Shown here: positions 27,824-36,637 of the stretch, one piece after another
How the letters are laid out: each line of letters opens with the position of its first letter
Position numbering within the stretch: position 1 is the stretch's first letter
Source: CAVSEK01 sp963726975
Lineage (GTDB): Bacteria; Actinomycetota; Actinomycetes; Mycobacteriales; SCTD01
Assembly (NCBI GenBank): GCA_963726975.1
Contig: CAVSEK010000013.1
Coordinates: 744,001 to 808,000 of the forward strand
Direction of reading: 5' to 3'
DNA: 64,000 nt
Position numbers and translations under genes: made by a program
Notes under the pieces: model-generated
What the model saw: only the letters and a program-made list of their open reading frames with translations
What the model was told of the DNA's origin: nothing
Databases searched by the model: none

Positions 27824-29408
27824 TCAGGGCTTGCAGACCCCGCAGGCCTCGTAGCCCTGACGGGAGGCGCTCGCCTTGCTGAGCACCTCGGTGCCGGCCG
27901 TGTCGCGCACGTAGCGGCAGTCCGGGCGGTGGTAGCGACCGCGGTCGGGGATGACGACGACCTGCCCGCGCTTGAGCGTCTCGGCGGCCTCGGGCGCAGC
28001 GGCGGTCCGGGCCTTCGCCGCGCCGGGCCGGGGGGCCGTCCGCGACGACGAGGTGGGAGTGCCGCGACCCGCCCGGGCAGCTGCGGCCGGGGGCCGCGAC
28101 GACGGCTTCGCAGAGGCCCGGGACGGGGCCTTGGCCGGCGGGGCGCTGGGCCGCGTGCGGGGCGCGGGAGCCTCGCTCGGGGCGGGAGTCGCGGCCGGGG
28201 TCGGCACGGGGGCCGGTGCGGGCCGCCGTTCGGGGGCCGGACGGGCAGCGGCCGGCCGGGGAGCCGGACCGCGGCGCACGGGCGCGGGCGCCGCCGGAGC
28301 TGCGGGCGCGGCCGGTCGCGGGGTGGCCTGGCGGGCCGCCGGACGCTGCTCGGGCTCCGGCTCGCGGCGGGACGGGCGGCCGGGCCGCACCGTGCGCACG
28401 GGCAGCTCGGCCACGACCGGGCGGGGCCGCCGCTCGCGGGCGGCCGGGGCCGGCTCCTCCTCGAGCTCGTCGTCCTCGAGCTCGTCGTCCTCGAGCTCGT
28501 CGTCGTCGAGCTCGTCGTCGTAGAGCCTCGTCCTCGAGGTCGTCCTCGTCGTCCTCGACCTGGACGGCCCGCGCCGGGGTGCCGCGTCGCGAGGCAGCCG
28601 CCGGAGCCGGCTCCACCTCGGGCTCGTCGTCGAGGTCGTCGTCCTCGTCCTCGACGTACTCGACGTCGTCCTCGTCGTCGTAGGCCTCGTCCTCGAGGTC
28701 GTCCTCGTCGTCGTAGGCCTCGTCCTCGAGGTCGTCCTCCTCGTCGACGACGTCCTGCTCCGCGGCCGGCCGGCGAGCACGCTGCCCGGCGGGCGCCTCG
28801 TCGACGGCCTCGTCGGCGTCGTCGTCGTAGGCGTCGTCCTCGTAGGCGTCGTCGTCGTCGTAGGCCTCGTCGCCCTCGTCGTCGACCTCCTCGTCGTACT
28901 GCTCGGCGAGCACGGCGTCGGGGGTGCAGATGCCGCAGGGGGTGAACCCCTCCTCGCGGGCGTCCAGCACGTCGAGCTCCTCGACGTCCTTGCCCGAGAG
29001 GTAGCGGCAGCCGTCGACGTGGTAGCGCGGTCGACCGGGGACGACGAGCACGAGCCCGCCGAACTCCTCCTCGTCGTCGAGCAGGTCGTCGTCGTCCTCG
29101 ACCGGCGGCTCGGGACGCCGCACCGGCTGGGCGGCGGGGGCGGGTCGCGCCGCGGTGCGCGGCGCACCGCGCGGGGCACCGCGCTGCGCGGGGGCCTCGG
29201 GCTCGGCGGCGGGCTCGGGGGCCTTGTCCCCGGCCGGCTCCGCGGCAGGGGCCTCGCCCCGACGCTGCAGGATGCCCAGCAGCAGGAAGACGAAGGCCAG
29301 CACGCTGACGCCGATCGAGGCGTAGACCAGCGCCAGGCCGTCGCCCGCCAACCCGATGACGAGGAGCACGAGGGCGACGAGCACCAGGGCGCCGCTGATG
29401 ACGATCAA
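27824..29408 (-). CDS. Acidic membrane protein with two YH-Cys/CGxC motifs (one frameshift)
   Basis: About 527 residues. A TTG start at 29408 lies seven bases after GGAGGA. Two N-terminal helices (GALVLVALVLLVIGLAGDG and SIGVSVLAFVFLLLGIL) anchor it. A first motif, RPRYHVDGCRYLSGKDVEEL then FTPCGICTPD, lies around residues 125-165. An Asp/Glu-rich repeat region follows (11-residue unit EDEAYDDEDDL), then a long Pro/Ala/Arg linker. The C-terminus repeats the motif: RGRYHRPDCRYVRDTAGTEV then YEACGVCKP. The His/Cys spacing resembles Ada-like zinc-binding modules. One frameshift near 28530. The function is unknown; it lies next to divIVA. Confidence 0.65.
28461..28746. repeat. Acidic-coding tandem repeats
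   Basis: A 15-bp unit (CTCGTCGTCCTCGAG) recurs from about 28461 to 28520. A 33-bp unit starting TAGGCCTCGTCCTCG recurs at 28681 and 28714. On the minus strand they encode the Asp/Glu-rich part of the membrane protein at 27824-29408. The frameshift in that gene lies at the edge of the first array, where slippage or assembly error is easy. Confidence 0.85.
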
Positions 29409-29568
29409 GACTGGGTCCTCCGACGGCTCTCCGGATCACGGGCGGGGTGATCGTAGCGGCGCGGGCGGTGAGCCCCGCGCCCGACCTCGGCGACGACGGC
29501 CGGGTGCGGCCGGTTGCCCAGCACCGTCGACGCCTCTGCGGCGGGGACGGGGAGCCGGACGCGCGGGC

Positions 29569-30888
29569 TCAGCGGTCCTCGTCCGGCGGCGGCACGACGC
29601 GGAACGGACCGACCTGGTCCTGCTGCTCGCCGGCCCGGGGGCTGCGCAGGCCGAACGACGAGCCGAGCCACCCGGAGCCGGTGCGCCGCGGCTCGGCCGC
29701 CGGCGCCACGGCCGGCGCCGGCCCGGCGGTCGCGCCGGGCTGCAGGTCGACCGTCGCCGCGGGCTGCGGGTCGGGCTGCAGGTCGGGCTGCAGGTCGGGC
29801 TGCAGGTCGGGCTGGAGGTCCGGCTGCACGTCGCTCTGCAGGTCGCCCTCGGCCCGGTCCGGCACCTGGTCCAGCGGCTCCACCCGGTCCGCCGGCTCGA
29901 CCGGCTCCTCGAGCACCGACCCCGCCTCGGCAGCGTCGTCGCCACCCGGTCCCTCGACCTCAGGACCCACGCGGGTCGGCCCGGCAGCCTGGTCGGGCTG
30001 CCCGGCCCCGACGTCCGCACTCTCCGACGACGGGACACCTCCCAGGGCCGCCAGCTGGCCCTCGAGGTGGGCCCGCAGGCGGGTGCGGTACTCGCGCTCG
30101 AAGGCGCGCAGCTCCTCGATGTGGCGCTCCAGGCGGGTGCGGCGCTCGTCGAGGTCGCCGAGCGCCTCGGCGGTGCGGGCCTGCACCTCGGCGGACGTGC
30201 GCTCGTGCAGCTCTGCGGCCTCGCTGCGCAGCCGCTCGGCCTCGGCGGTCGCGGCGGACAGTGCCTGCTCCGCCTGCTCGCGAGCCCCGGTCACGAGCCG
30301 CTCGGCCTCCTGCGCGGCGCTCGTGCGGACCTGCTCGGACTCCGTACGGGCACCGCTGCGCAGCTGCTCCGCCTCCTCGCGGGCCGGACCGACGATCGTC
30401 TCGGCCTCGGCCCTGGCCGTGCCGACGGCCTGCTCGGCCTCGTCGCGGGCGGACGACCGGGTCGCCTCGGCCTCCTGCCGCGCCGAGGCGAGGAGCTCGT
30501 CGGCCTCGGTGCGCGCCCCGGTCCGGAGCTGCTCGGCCTCCTCCCGCGCGGAGGTGAGCAGGGCGTCCACCTCGGTGCGCGCGGCCGCGCGGATCTGCTC
30601 GGCCTCGGCGCGGGCCTCGGCCACGGCCTCGTCGGCCGTCCGCTGGGCCAGCAGCAGGGTGCGCAGCGCCGCCTCCTGGCCCTCGCCGGGACCCACCGGT
30701 GCCGCGGGCGCCGGGACCGCGGGGGCGTCGGCGACCGCCGGCCGCTGTCGCAGCTCGGCGTTGTCGCGCAGCAGCCGGGTGAGCTCGGACTCGACCTCGT
30801 CGAGGAACGCGTCGACCTCGTCCAGCGCGTAGCCGCGGAAGGCGACCTTGAACTGCTTGTTCGCGACGTCGGAGGGGGTCAGCGGCAC
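29569..30888 (-). CDS. divIVA: DivIVA/Wag31-type polar growth protein
   Basis: An intact 439-residue coiled-coil protein. The conserved N-terminal membrane-targeting domain reads PLTPSDVANKQFKVAFRGYA then LDEVDAFLDEVESELTRLL. A long Ala/Glu-rich coiled coil (about 90-300) has repeats like AREEAEQLRTGARTEADELL. A Pro/Gln/Asp tail contains five to six copies of DLQP. DivIVA marks curved membranes and poles and directs apical growth in actinomycetes. GTG start at 30888. It follows yggT and sepF as in other actinomycetes. Confidence 0.95.
   Translation of the reverse strand: MPLTPSDVANKQFKVAFRGYALDEVDAFLDEVESELTRLLRDNAELRQRPAVADAPAVPAPAAPVGPGEGQEAALRTLLLAQRTADEAVAEARAEAEQIRAAARTEVDALLTSAREEAEQLRTGARTEADELLASARQEAEATRSSARDEAEQAVGTARAEAETIVGPAREEAEQLRSGARTESEQVRTSAAQEAERLVTGAREQAEQALSAATAEAERLRSEAAELHERTSAEVQARTAEALGDLDERRTRLERHIEELRAFEREYRTRLRAHLEGQLAALGGVPSSESADVGAGQPDQAAGPTRVGPEVEGPGGDDAAEAGSVLEEPVEPADRVEPLDQVPDRAEGDLQSDVQPDLQPDLQPDLQPDLQPDPQPAATVDLQPGATAGPAPAVAPAAEPRRTGSGWLGSSFGLRSPRAGEQQDQVGPFRVVPPPDEDR
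29771..29830. repeat. 12-bp tandem repeat in divIVA
   Basis: The unit GGTCGGGCTGCA repeats in register about five times and codes for LQPD tetrapeptides in the disordered tail of DivIVA. Copy number probably varies between strains. Confidence 0.85.
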
Positions 30889-30912
30889 GGTCGTCTCCCA
30901 GGCGGGCAGGGG

Positions 30913-31200
30913 TCAGCTCGCCGCACTGCGGGTCACCGACCGCAGGATGCTGACGAGGATGAACAGGACGAGGAAGGCCAGGTCCAGCGAGATCCCGCCG
31001 ATGCGCAGCGGCGGCAGGACCCGCCGCAGGGCCTTCAGCGGTGGGTCGGTGACGGTGTAGAGGAGCTCGAGCAGCATCGCCACGACACCGGAGGGCTGGT
31101 AGCTGCGGGCGAGCAGGAAGACGTACTCGAAGATCAGCCGGAGGACCAGCAGGACCAGGAAGACGGTGAGGGCGTAGTACAGGACGGCCGCGACGACCAC
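30913..31200 (-). CDS. YggT family membrane protein
   Basis: An intact 95-residue protein with two hydrophobic regions (VLYYALTVFLVLLVLRLIFE and LDLAFLVLFILVSILRSV). Between them lies the family motif LLYTVTDPPLKALRRVLPPL. YggT proteins sit between sepF and divIVA in Gram-positive division clusters. Proposed roles in division or osmotic tolerance are not settled. GTG start at 31200. Confidence 0.92.
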   Translation of the reverse strand: MVVAAVLYYALTVFLVLLVLRLIFEYVFLLARSYQPSGVVAMLLELLYTVTDPPLKALRRVLPPLRIGGISLDLAFLVLFILVSILRSVTRSAAS

Positions 31201-31214
31201 GGGGAGCGAGTCTC

Positions 31215-31838
31215 CTACGACTGGTTGAAGAAGCCGCCCTCGGCGATCCGCGCCTTGTCCTCCGCGGTCACCTCGACGTGCTCCGGGGACAGCAGGAAGA
31301 CCTTGTTCGTCACGCGCTCGATCCGCCCGCGCAGCCCGAAGGACAGACCGGCGGCGAAGTCCACGAGGCGCTTGGCGTCGGTGTCGTCCATCTCCGTGAG
31401 GTTCATGATCACCGGCGTGCCGTCCCGGAAGTGCTCGCCGATGGTGCGGGCCTCGTTGTAGGTGCGCGGGTGCAGCGTGGTGATGCGGTACTGGTCGTCG
31501 TGCGCGGTCACCGGCACCGCCCGCACGGTGGTGTCGAGCGCGACGTTGCCCCGGGAGCGGGTGTCGCCGAGCTCGGCCGCGACGCGCGGCCGGACCTCTC
31601 CCGGGCTGCGCCGGACCAGCACGGGCTCGTGCTCCGCCTCGCGCGGGACGTCTCGCGGCACCTCGCGCACCCGGGAGCGGGAGCGCGGTGCGGGCTCCTC
31701 GTCCTCGAAGCCCGCCTCGTAGCGGCCGTCGTAGCGGCTGTCGTAGCCCTCGTCGGCGTAGCCGTGCGCGTCATAGCGCTCCTCGTCGTCCTCGACCAGG
31801 CCGAGGTAGAGCCCCAACTTGCGCATCGCGCCGGGCAT
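31215..31838 (-). CDS. sepF: Cell division protein SepF
   Basis: SepF anchors FtsZ to the membrane; in actinomycetes, which lack FtsA, it is the main anchor. The protein has 207 residues: an amphipathic membrane-binding start (MPGAMRKLGLYLGLVEDDE), a charged linker, and the SepF core TTLHPRTYNEARTIGEHFRD, PVIMNLTEMDDTDAKRLVDF and RIERVTNKVFLLSPEHVEV. The ATG at 31838 follows GAGGAG by five bases; a second ATG four codons in is also possible. Intact. Confidence 0.95.
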   Translation of the reverse strand: MPGAMRKLGLYLGLVEDDEERYDAHGYADEGYDSRYDGRYEAGFEDEEPAPRSRSRVREVPRDVPREAEHEPVLVRRSPGEVRPRVAAELGDTRSRGNVALDTTVRAVPVTAHDDQYRITTLHPRTYNEARTIGEHFRDGTPVIMNLTEMDDTDAKRLVDFAAGLSFGLRGRIERVTNKVFLLSPEHVEVTAEDKARIAEGGFFNQS

Positions 31839-31876
31839 GTGGGCTCCTCGGGGTGGGGTGGTGGGACGGCCCGAGG

Positions 31877-32596
31877 CTAGCGGAGGACCGGGGGTCGGTG
31901 GCCGAGCAACGCCGTACCGACACGCAGGAGCGTCGCGCCGGCCGCGACCGCGGCCTCCAGGTCGCCGCTCATCCCGGCGCTCACCGCGCGGGCCTGCGGG
32001 TGGTCGGCCCGTACCCGTCCCGCCAGCGCGACGAGCTCGTCGAAGGCCCGCCGGGGGTCGGCGTCGCGCGGGGCGACGGCCATGACGCCGCCGAGCCGCA
32101 GCCCCGGCAGCCCGGCCGCGAGGTCGGCGAGGGCGGGCACCTGCTCGACGGGCGCCCCGCCCCGGTCGGGGTCGCCGTCGAGCGACACCTGCACGAGGAC
32201 CTCGACGTCGCGCCCGGCCCGCCGCGCGCCCTCGGACAACGCCCGGGCGAGCCGCTCCCGGTCGAGGGCGTGCACCACGTCGGCGTACGCCGCCACCGAG
32301 CGCGCCCTGCGGGACTGCACCTGACCGACGAAGTGCCAGCGCACCCCCGGCACCGCAGCGGCCTTGCCCGCCGCCTCCTCGTCGCGGTTCTCCCCGAGGT
32401 CGCGCACGCCCAGGTCCCGCAGCAGCGCGCAGTCGGACGCCGGCCAGGTCTTGGTGACCCCCACGAGCGCGACGTCCGCGCGGGCGCGCCCGGCCGACGC
32501 GCACGCCCGGGCGATGCGCTCCTCGAGGCGCGCCAGGGCGGTCGCCAGCTCGCGGCGGCGCTCCTGCGCCGCGGCCTGCGGCCCGGCCGCGGTCAC
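31877..32596 (-). CDS. PLP-homeostasis protein YggS family
   Basis: An intact 239-residue TIM-barrel protein (PROSC family) that binds pyridoxal phosphate and balances its pool. The PLP lysine is in DVALVGVTKTWPASD. Other motifs are GVRDLGENRDEEAAGKAAAV, VRWHFVGQVQSRRARSVAAY, the phosphate loop VSAGMSGDLEAAVAAG and TLLRVGTALLGHR. The GTG start overlaps the pgeF stop (GTGA), as is usual between ftsZ and sepF in this group. Confidence 0.95.
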   Translation of the reverse strand: MTAAGPQAAAQERRRELATALARLEERIARACASAGRARADVALVGVTKTWPASDCALLRDLGVRDLGENRDEEAAGKAAAVPGVRWHFVGQVQSRRARSVAAYADVVHALDRERLARALSEGARRAGRDVEVLVQVSLDGDPDRGGAPVEQVPALADLAAGLPGLRLGGVMAVAPRDADPRRAFDELVALAGRVRADHPQARAVSAGMSGDLEAAVAAGATLLRVGTALLGHRPPVLR

Positions 32597-33369
32597 CGGG
32601 CGGCGGCCCGGCGCACGACCCCGGCGTGCCGGCCGGTCACCCCGTCGCGCCGGTAGCTGTAGAAGCGGTCGGGCTGCTCGACCGTGCAGCCACCGACCCG
32701 TCGCACGTCGACCACGCCGAGCCGGCGCAGCTGCCCCTCGGCCCCGTCGGCGAGGTCCACCCCGGCGGTGCCCGCCGACGTGCGCGTACGGCTGCCCGGC
32801 ACGGCCCGCTCGACCGCGTCGGCGAGGTCCTCCGGCAGCTCGTAGCAGCGGCCGCACACCGCGGGGCCGAGCACCGCCCGCACCGCGCGGGCGTCGGCGC
32901 CCAGCCCCACCATCGCCTCGACGGCGGCCGGCAGCACCCCGGCCACGAGCCCGCCGCGGCCGGCGTGGGCCGCAGCCACCACGCCGGCGACGGGGTCCGC
33001 CAGCAGGACGGGCAGGCAGTCGGCCGCGAGCACCACCAGCGCGGTGCCGGGACGGTCGGTGACCAGCGCGTCGACGGCAGGCAGGGCGCGGTCCCCCGCG
33101 GCCGGTCCGGCCCCCGACCGCAGGACGGCCACCCCGGCGCCGTGCACCTGCTCGGCGTGCACCAGCTCCGGCCCGCCGAGCGCCCGGGCCAGCAGTGCCC
33201 GGTTCGCGGTCACCCGCTCCGGGTCGTCGCCGACGTGCAGGGCGAGGTCGAGACCGTCCCACGGGGGCCGGCTCGTGCCCCCGCGGCGCGTGGTGAAGAC
33301 CCCCGGGGTCTCGACCGGGAGCCCGGCGTCGAGCAGCTCCGGGTCGTCCGGACCGACCTGCGGCGGCAC
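32593..33369 (-). CDS. pgeF: Peptidoglycan editing factor PgeF (laccase-domain, YlmD/YfiH)
   Basis: An intact 258-residue multicopper-polyphenol-oxidase-like protein. Metal-ligand motifs are LVHAEQVHGAGVAVL, VVLAADCLPVLLADP and GVVAAAHAGRGGLVAGVLPA. PVCGRCYELP-like residues (LGPAVCGRCYEL) and the end TGRHAGVVRRAA also fit. Homologues remove wrongly incorporated L-Ser from peptidoglycan precursors and have purine nucleosidase-type activity. The GTG start is three bases after the ftsZ stop. Confidence 0.93.
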   Translation of the reverse strand: MPPQVGPDDPELLDAGLPVETPGVFTTRRGGTSRPPWDGLDLALHVGDDPERVTANRALLARALGGPELVHAEQVHGAGVAVLRSGAGPAAGDRALPAVDALVTDRPGTALVVLAADCLPVLLADPVAGVVAAAHAGRGGLVAGVLPAAVEAMVGLGADARAVRAVLGPAVCGRCYELPEDLADAVERAVPGSRTRTSAGTAGVDLADGAEGQLRRLGVVDVRRVGGCTVEQPDRFYSYRRDGVTGRHAGVVRRAAAR

Positions 33370-33372
33370 CCG

Positions 33373-34488
33373 CTACTTGAGGAAGTCGGGCACGTCGAGG
33401 TCGTCCTCGAAGACCACGGTGCGCTGCGGTCGGGGCGGCGGGGAGACCGGGGTGACCCGCGGCCGCGGCTCGGCCGCGGCGCGCGGCGCGGGCTCGGGCG
33501 CCGAGCGGCGCACCGGCTCGACGCGGCGCATCGGCGAGGGCGCCCCGGCGTCGAACCCGGCCGCGATGACGGTGACCCGCACCTCGTCGCCGAGCGCGTC
33601 GTCGATGACCGCACCGAAGATGATGTTGGCGTCCTGGTGGGCGGCGTCGGCGACGAGCTGGGCCGCCTCGTTGATCTCGAACAGGCCGAGGTCGCTGCCG
33701 CCGGAGATCGACAGCAGCACGCCGTGCGCGCCGTCCATGCTGGCCTCGAGCAGCGGGCTGGCGATGGCCGCCTCGGCGGCGAGCACCGCACGGTCCTCGC
33801 CACGGGCGCTGCCGATGCCCATGAGCGCGCTGCCCGCGTTGCTCATCACGCTCTTGACGTCGGCGAAGTCCAGGTTGATGAGCCCCGGCGTGGTGATGAG
33901 GTCGGTGATGCCCTGCACCCCGGAGAGCAGGACCTGGTCGGCGCTCTTGAAGGCGTCCATGACGCTGACCTGCTTGTCGCTGATCGACAGCAGCCGGTCG
34001 TTCGGGATGACGATGAGGGTGTCGACCTCCTGGCGCAGGGCATCGATGCCCTGCTCGGCCGAGGTCGCCCGCCGGCGGCCCTCGAAGGAGAACGGCCGGG
34101 TGACGACGCCGATGGTCAGCGCGCCGAGGGAGCGGGCCACGCTCGCCACGACCGGCGCGCCGCCGGTGCCGGTGCCGCCGCCCTCGCCGGCCGTCACGAA
34201 GACCATGTCGGCCCCCTTGAGGACCTCCTCGATCTCGTCGCGGTGGTCCTCGGCGGCCTGCCGCCCGACCTCGGGCGCCGCACCGGCGCCGAGCCCGCGG
34301 GTGAGCTCGCGGCCGACGTCGAGCTTGACGTCGGCGTCGCTCATGAGCAGCGCCTGGGCATCGGTGTTGATGGCGATGAACTCGACGCCCTTGAGGCCCA
34401 CCTCGATCATCCGGTTGATGGCGTTGACGCCACCACCGCCGATGCCGACCACCTTGATGACGGCGAGGTAGTTCTGGGGTGCAGCCAC
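33373..34488 (-). CDS. ftsZ: Cell division GTPase FtsZ
   Basis: An intact tubulin homologue of 371 residues. It has a GTP-binding start VIKVVGIGGGGVNAINRMIE, the tubulin signature GGGTGTG at residues 103-109, the T7 synergy loop region GLINLDFADVKSVMSNAGSA, a disordered linker, and the conserved C-terminal peptide DDLDVPDFLK for binding SepF and FtsW. GTG start at 34488. A separate promoter lies upstream, and a diguanylate cyclase gene separates it from ftsQ. Confidence 0.98.
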   Translation of the reverse strand: MAAPQNYLAVIKVVGIGGGGVNAINRMIEVGLKGVEFIAINTDAQALLMSDADVKLDVGRELTRGLGAGAAPEVGRQAAEDHRDEIEEVLKGADMVFVTAGEGGGTGTGGAPVVASVARSLGALTIGVVTRPFSFEGRRRATSAEQGIDALRQEVDTLIVIPNDRLLSISDKQVSVMDAFKSADQVLLSGVQGITDLITTPGLINLDFADVKSVMSNAGSALMGIGSARGEDRAVLAAEAAIASPLLEASMDGAHGVLLSISGGSDLGLFEINEAAQLVADAAHQDANIIFGAVIDDALGDEVRVTVIAAGFDAGAPSPMRRVEPVRRSAPEPAPRAAAEPRPRVTPVSPPPRPQRTVVFEDDLDVPDFLK

Positions 34489-34641
34489 GTGTGGGGCCTC
34501 TCAGGATCGGGCGGGAGGTCGGGCGGACGGCCGGCCCGGGCAGCAGCCCGTCCGGAGGGGACGACCGGCGAGGACCAGCATGCCTCCCCGGTCTCACCCT
34601 CGACCAGAGGTTGTGAGTGAGGTCGGGCGGGCGACGGGCGC

Positions 34642-34671
34642 ACGCTACGGGCGGCCCGCGAGGCCGGTCAA
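34642..34671 (-). promoter_or_regulatory. Candidate ftsZ promoter
   Basis: Read on the minus strand, a -35 element TTGACC (34666-34671) and a -10 element TAGCGT (34642-34647) are 18 bp apart. The predicted transcript would have a leader of about 145 bases. The -10 hexamer is identical to that proposed for mraZ. The rest of the 268-base gap (34489-34756) shows nothing else except the hairpin next to the cyclase gene. Confidence 0.6.
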
Positions 34672-34727
34672 CCCGCACCGGCGTGTCGTCGTGCCGCACG
34701 CCTGCACGCCCCCCGGACGGGACTGCA

Positions 34728-34746
34728 CCTCGACCTGAGGTCGAGG
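34728..34746 (-). terminator. Hairpin after the diguanylate cyclase gene
   Basis: CCTCGAC (34728-34734) pairs with GTCGAGG (34740-34746) over a five-base loop, starting ten bases after the cyclase stop. It probably ends the upstream transcript before the ftsZ promoter. There is no T-run. Confidence 0.5.
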
Positions 34747-34756
34747 AGCGCCCCGC

Positions 34757-35817
34757 TCAGGAGCGCTGGTCGTCCTGGGCGTCCGGGCCGTCCTGACCCC
34801 GGCGCTTCACGCGGTACATCTCGGCGTCCGCCCGGCTCAGGAGGGCGGCCGCCCCGACCTCGCCACCGGTGCTCGACGCCGCCCCGATGCTCAGCCTGAC
34901 GTCGAGGTCGAGACCGGTGTCGAGCCGGACCGGGACGTCCACGGTCGTCGCGAGGCGCTCGACGAGGGCCTGGAGCCCCTCGGGGGTCGTCCCCTCGGCG
35001 ACCACGACGAACTCGTCCCCGCCGAAGCGCGCCACCGTGTCCGACGGGCGTACGACGCCCTGGAGCCGGGTCGCGACGGCCCGCAGGACCGCGTCACCGG
35101 CAGCGTGCCCGTGCTCGTCGTTGACGCCCTTGAAGCCGTCGACGTCGAGGAAGAGCACCCCGGTCGTCCCCCCGTCCGGGCGTCGCGCGCCAGCGACCCG
35201 CGCAGCCGTTCCTCGGCGAGGGTGCGGTTCACCAGCCCGGTGAGGGGGTCGCGGACCGCCCGTTCGGTGAGGTCCGCCGTGAGGGACTCGAGGCGGAGCT
35301 CGGTGCGGCGCCGCTCGCTGATGTCCTGGGCGCTCAGGGCGAACCAGCCGGGCAGGCCGTCCTCGCCCAGGACGAGGGAGACGTTGTGCAGCACCCAGAG
35401 CTCGTGGTCAGCGGTCGGGGCGTGGCCCCGCTCGTGCGTCACGGGGCCGCTGCGGCCGGCCCTGAGGTCCTCGACCGCCTTCCCCGGCCGCTCCTCCGGG
35501 AAGGGCCCGAGCAGGTCGGGGAAGGGCTCCCCGATCAGGTCCTCGGGAGCGCGGCCGAGCACCGCGGCGTAGGCCCGGTTGACCCGCAGGTAGCGCGTCC
35601 CGAGGTCGGCCAGGGCCAGCCCGATCTGGACGTTGTCGAAGAAGTCCTCCCACACGTCCACCCCCGACGTCAGGGCCTGGACGCTGCGCCGCGCCGGGGA
35701 GGCGCGGCCGGCGCCGGGCGGCGTAGGCGGGGGCGACGGGTGCAGCAGGACCTCCGAGGACGGGTCTGGTGAGCGTTCCCCGCCGGGTCCCGGGCCACCC
35801 GCGCCGGGCGGGAACAT
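34757..35817 (-). CDS. PAS-GGDEF diguanylate cyclase (one frameshift)
   Basis: A c-di-GMP synthase of about 353 residues. A disordered N-terminus precedes a PAS domain (FFDNVQIGLALADLGTRYLR, VLGRAPEDLIGEPFPDLLGP, LPGWFALSAQDISERRRTEL). The GGDEF domain starts DPLTGLVNRTLAEERL and contains LFLDVDGFKGVNDEHGHAAG and the active site VARFGGDEFVVVAEG. A product-inhibition site RPSD lies five residues before the active-site loop, so feedback control is expected. One frameshift at about 35175. There are no transmembrane helices. It lies inside the division cluster between ftsQ and ftsZ, an unusual place. The start is ATG 35817 or GTG 35820. Confidence 0.88.
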
Positions 35818-35839
35818 CACCCGCGCGGAGCAGCCCGCG

Positions 35840-36637
35840 TCAGCGGACGACCGCGACCTCGGGAGAGGTCACGTCGATGGTCTTGCCGGGACGGGGCAGC
35901 AGCGCCTGCACGACCGCCGCCTTGCGGGCACCGGCGGCCGGCGGGCCCCAGACGACGGTGCGCCCGTCGCGCAGGGCGAGCCGTACGGAGGCCGGCGTCG
36001 GGACGGTCACGTCGGCGACCTGCGCCAGGAGCGCCGCAGGCAGACCCGCGAGCACCTGGACGGCGGCGTCCTGCTCCGGGCCGGCCGCCGGTCGCAGCTC
36101 CGGCACGTCGGCCGGCTGGTCGGCGCCCGGGGCGAAGCGGGCTCCCGCGGCGTCCACGAGCGTCCAGCCGTCGGGCGTCCGGGCGCTGGCGACCGGCACC
36201 CGCTCGGAGACCACCACCCGCAGCGTGCCCGGCCAGGCGCGGACGACCGACACGTCCCGCACCGCGGGCAGCCGCCCGACCCGGGCACGCACCCCGTCGG
36301 TGTCCACCCGGAGCAGTGGTGTGCCCGGGGCGACCTGCGCCTGCGCCAGCACCTCCTCGGCCGACAACCGGCCGAGCCCGGCGACCTGCACGCTGCGCGC
36401 GGCCAGCAGCGGCGAGCCGAGCGCGACCCAGGCGAGGACCGCCAGGCCGGCGAGCACGGCGCCGGTCCGCAGCCCTGCGCGCGACCGCCGGCGCCTCGTA
36501 TCGCGATCGCGGGTGGCGGCGCGCGCCTGCAGCGCCGGACCGGCGGGCAGCACCCGGCGTGACCGCCGGGCCGAGCGCGCGCTGCCGCCGTCGGTCGGCG
36601 CGGGGCTCGCCGCGGTGCGGGTCGTGGGCGGGGTCAC
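35840..36637 (-). CDS. ftsQ: Cell division protein FtsQ
   Basis: An intact 265-residue bitopic protein of the divisome FtsQLB complex. A basic cytoplasmic tail leads to one helix (GAVLAGLAVLAWVALGSPLL), a POTRA domain starting RSVQVAGLGRLSAEEVLAQA and containing TPLLRVDTDGVRARVGRLPA, then VVSERVPVASARTPDGWTLV. The C-terminal beta region ends PGKTIDVTSPEVAVVR. The GTG start overlaps the murC stop (GTGA). Confidence 0.95.
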   Translation of the reverse strand: MTPPTTRTAASPAPTDGGSARSARRSRRVLPAGPALQARAATRDRDTRRRRSRAGLRTGAVLAGLAVLAWVALGSPLLAARSVQVAGLGRLSAEEVLAQAQVAPGTPLLRVDTDGVRARVGRLPAVRDVSVVRAWPGTLRVVVSERVPVASARTPDGWTLVDAAGARFAPGADQPADVPELRPAAGPEQDAAVQVLAGLPAALLAQVADVTVPTPASVRLALRDGRTVVWGPPAAGARKAAVVQALLPRPGKTIDVTSPEVAVVR

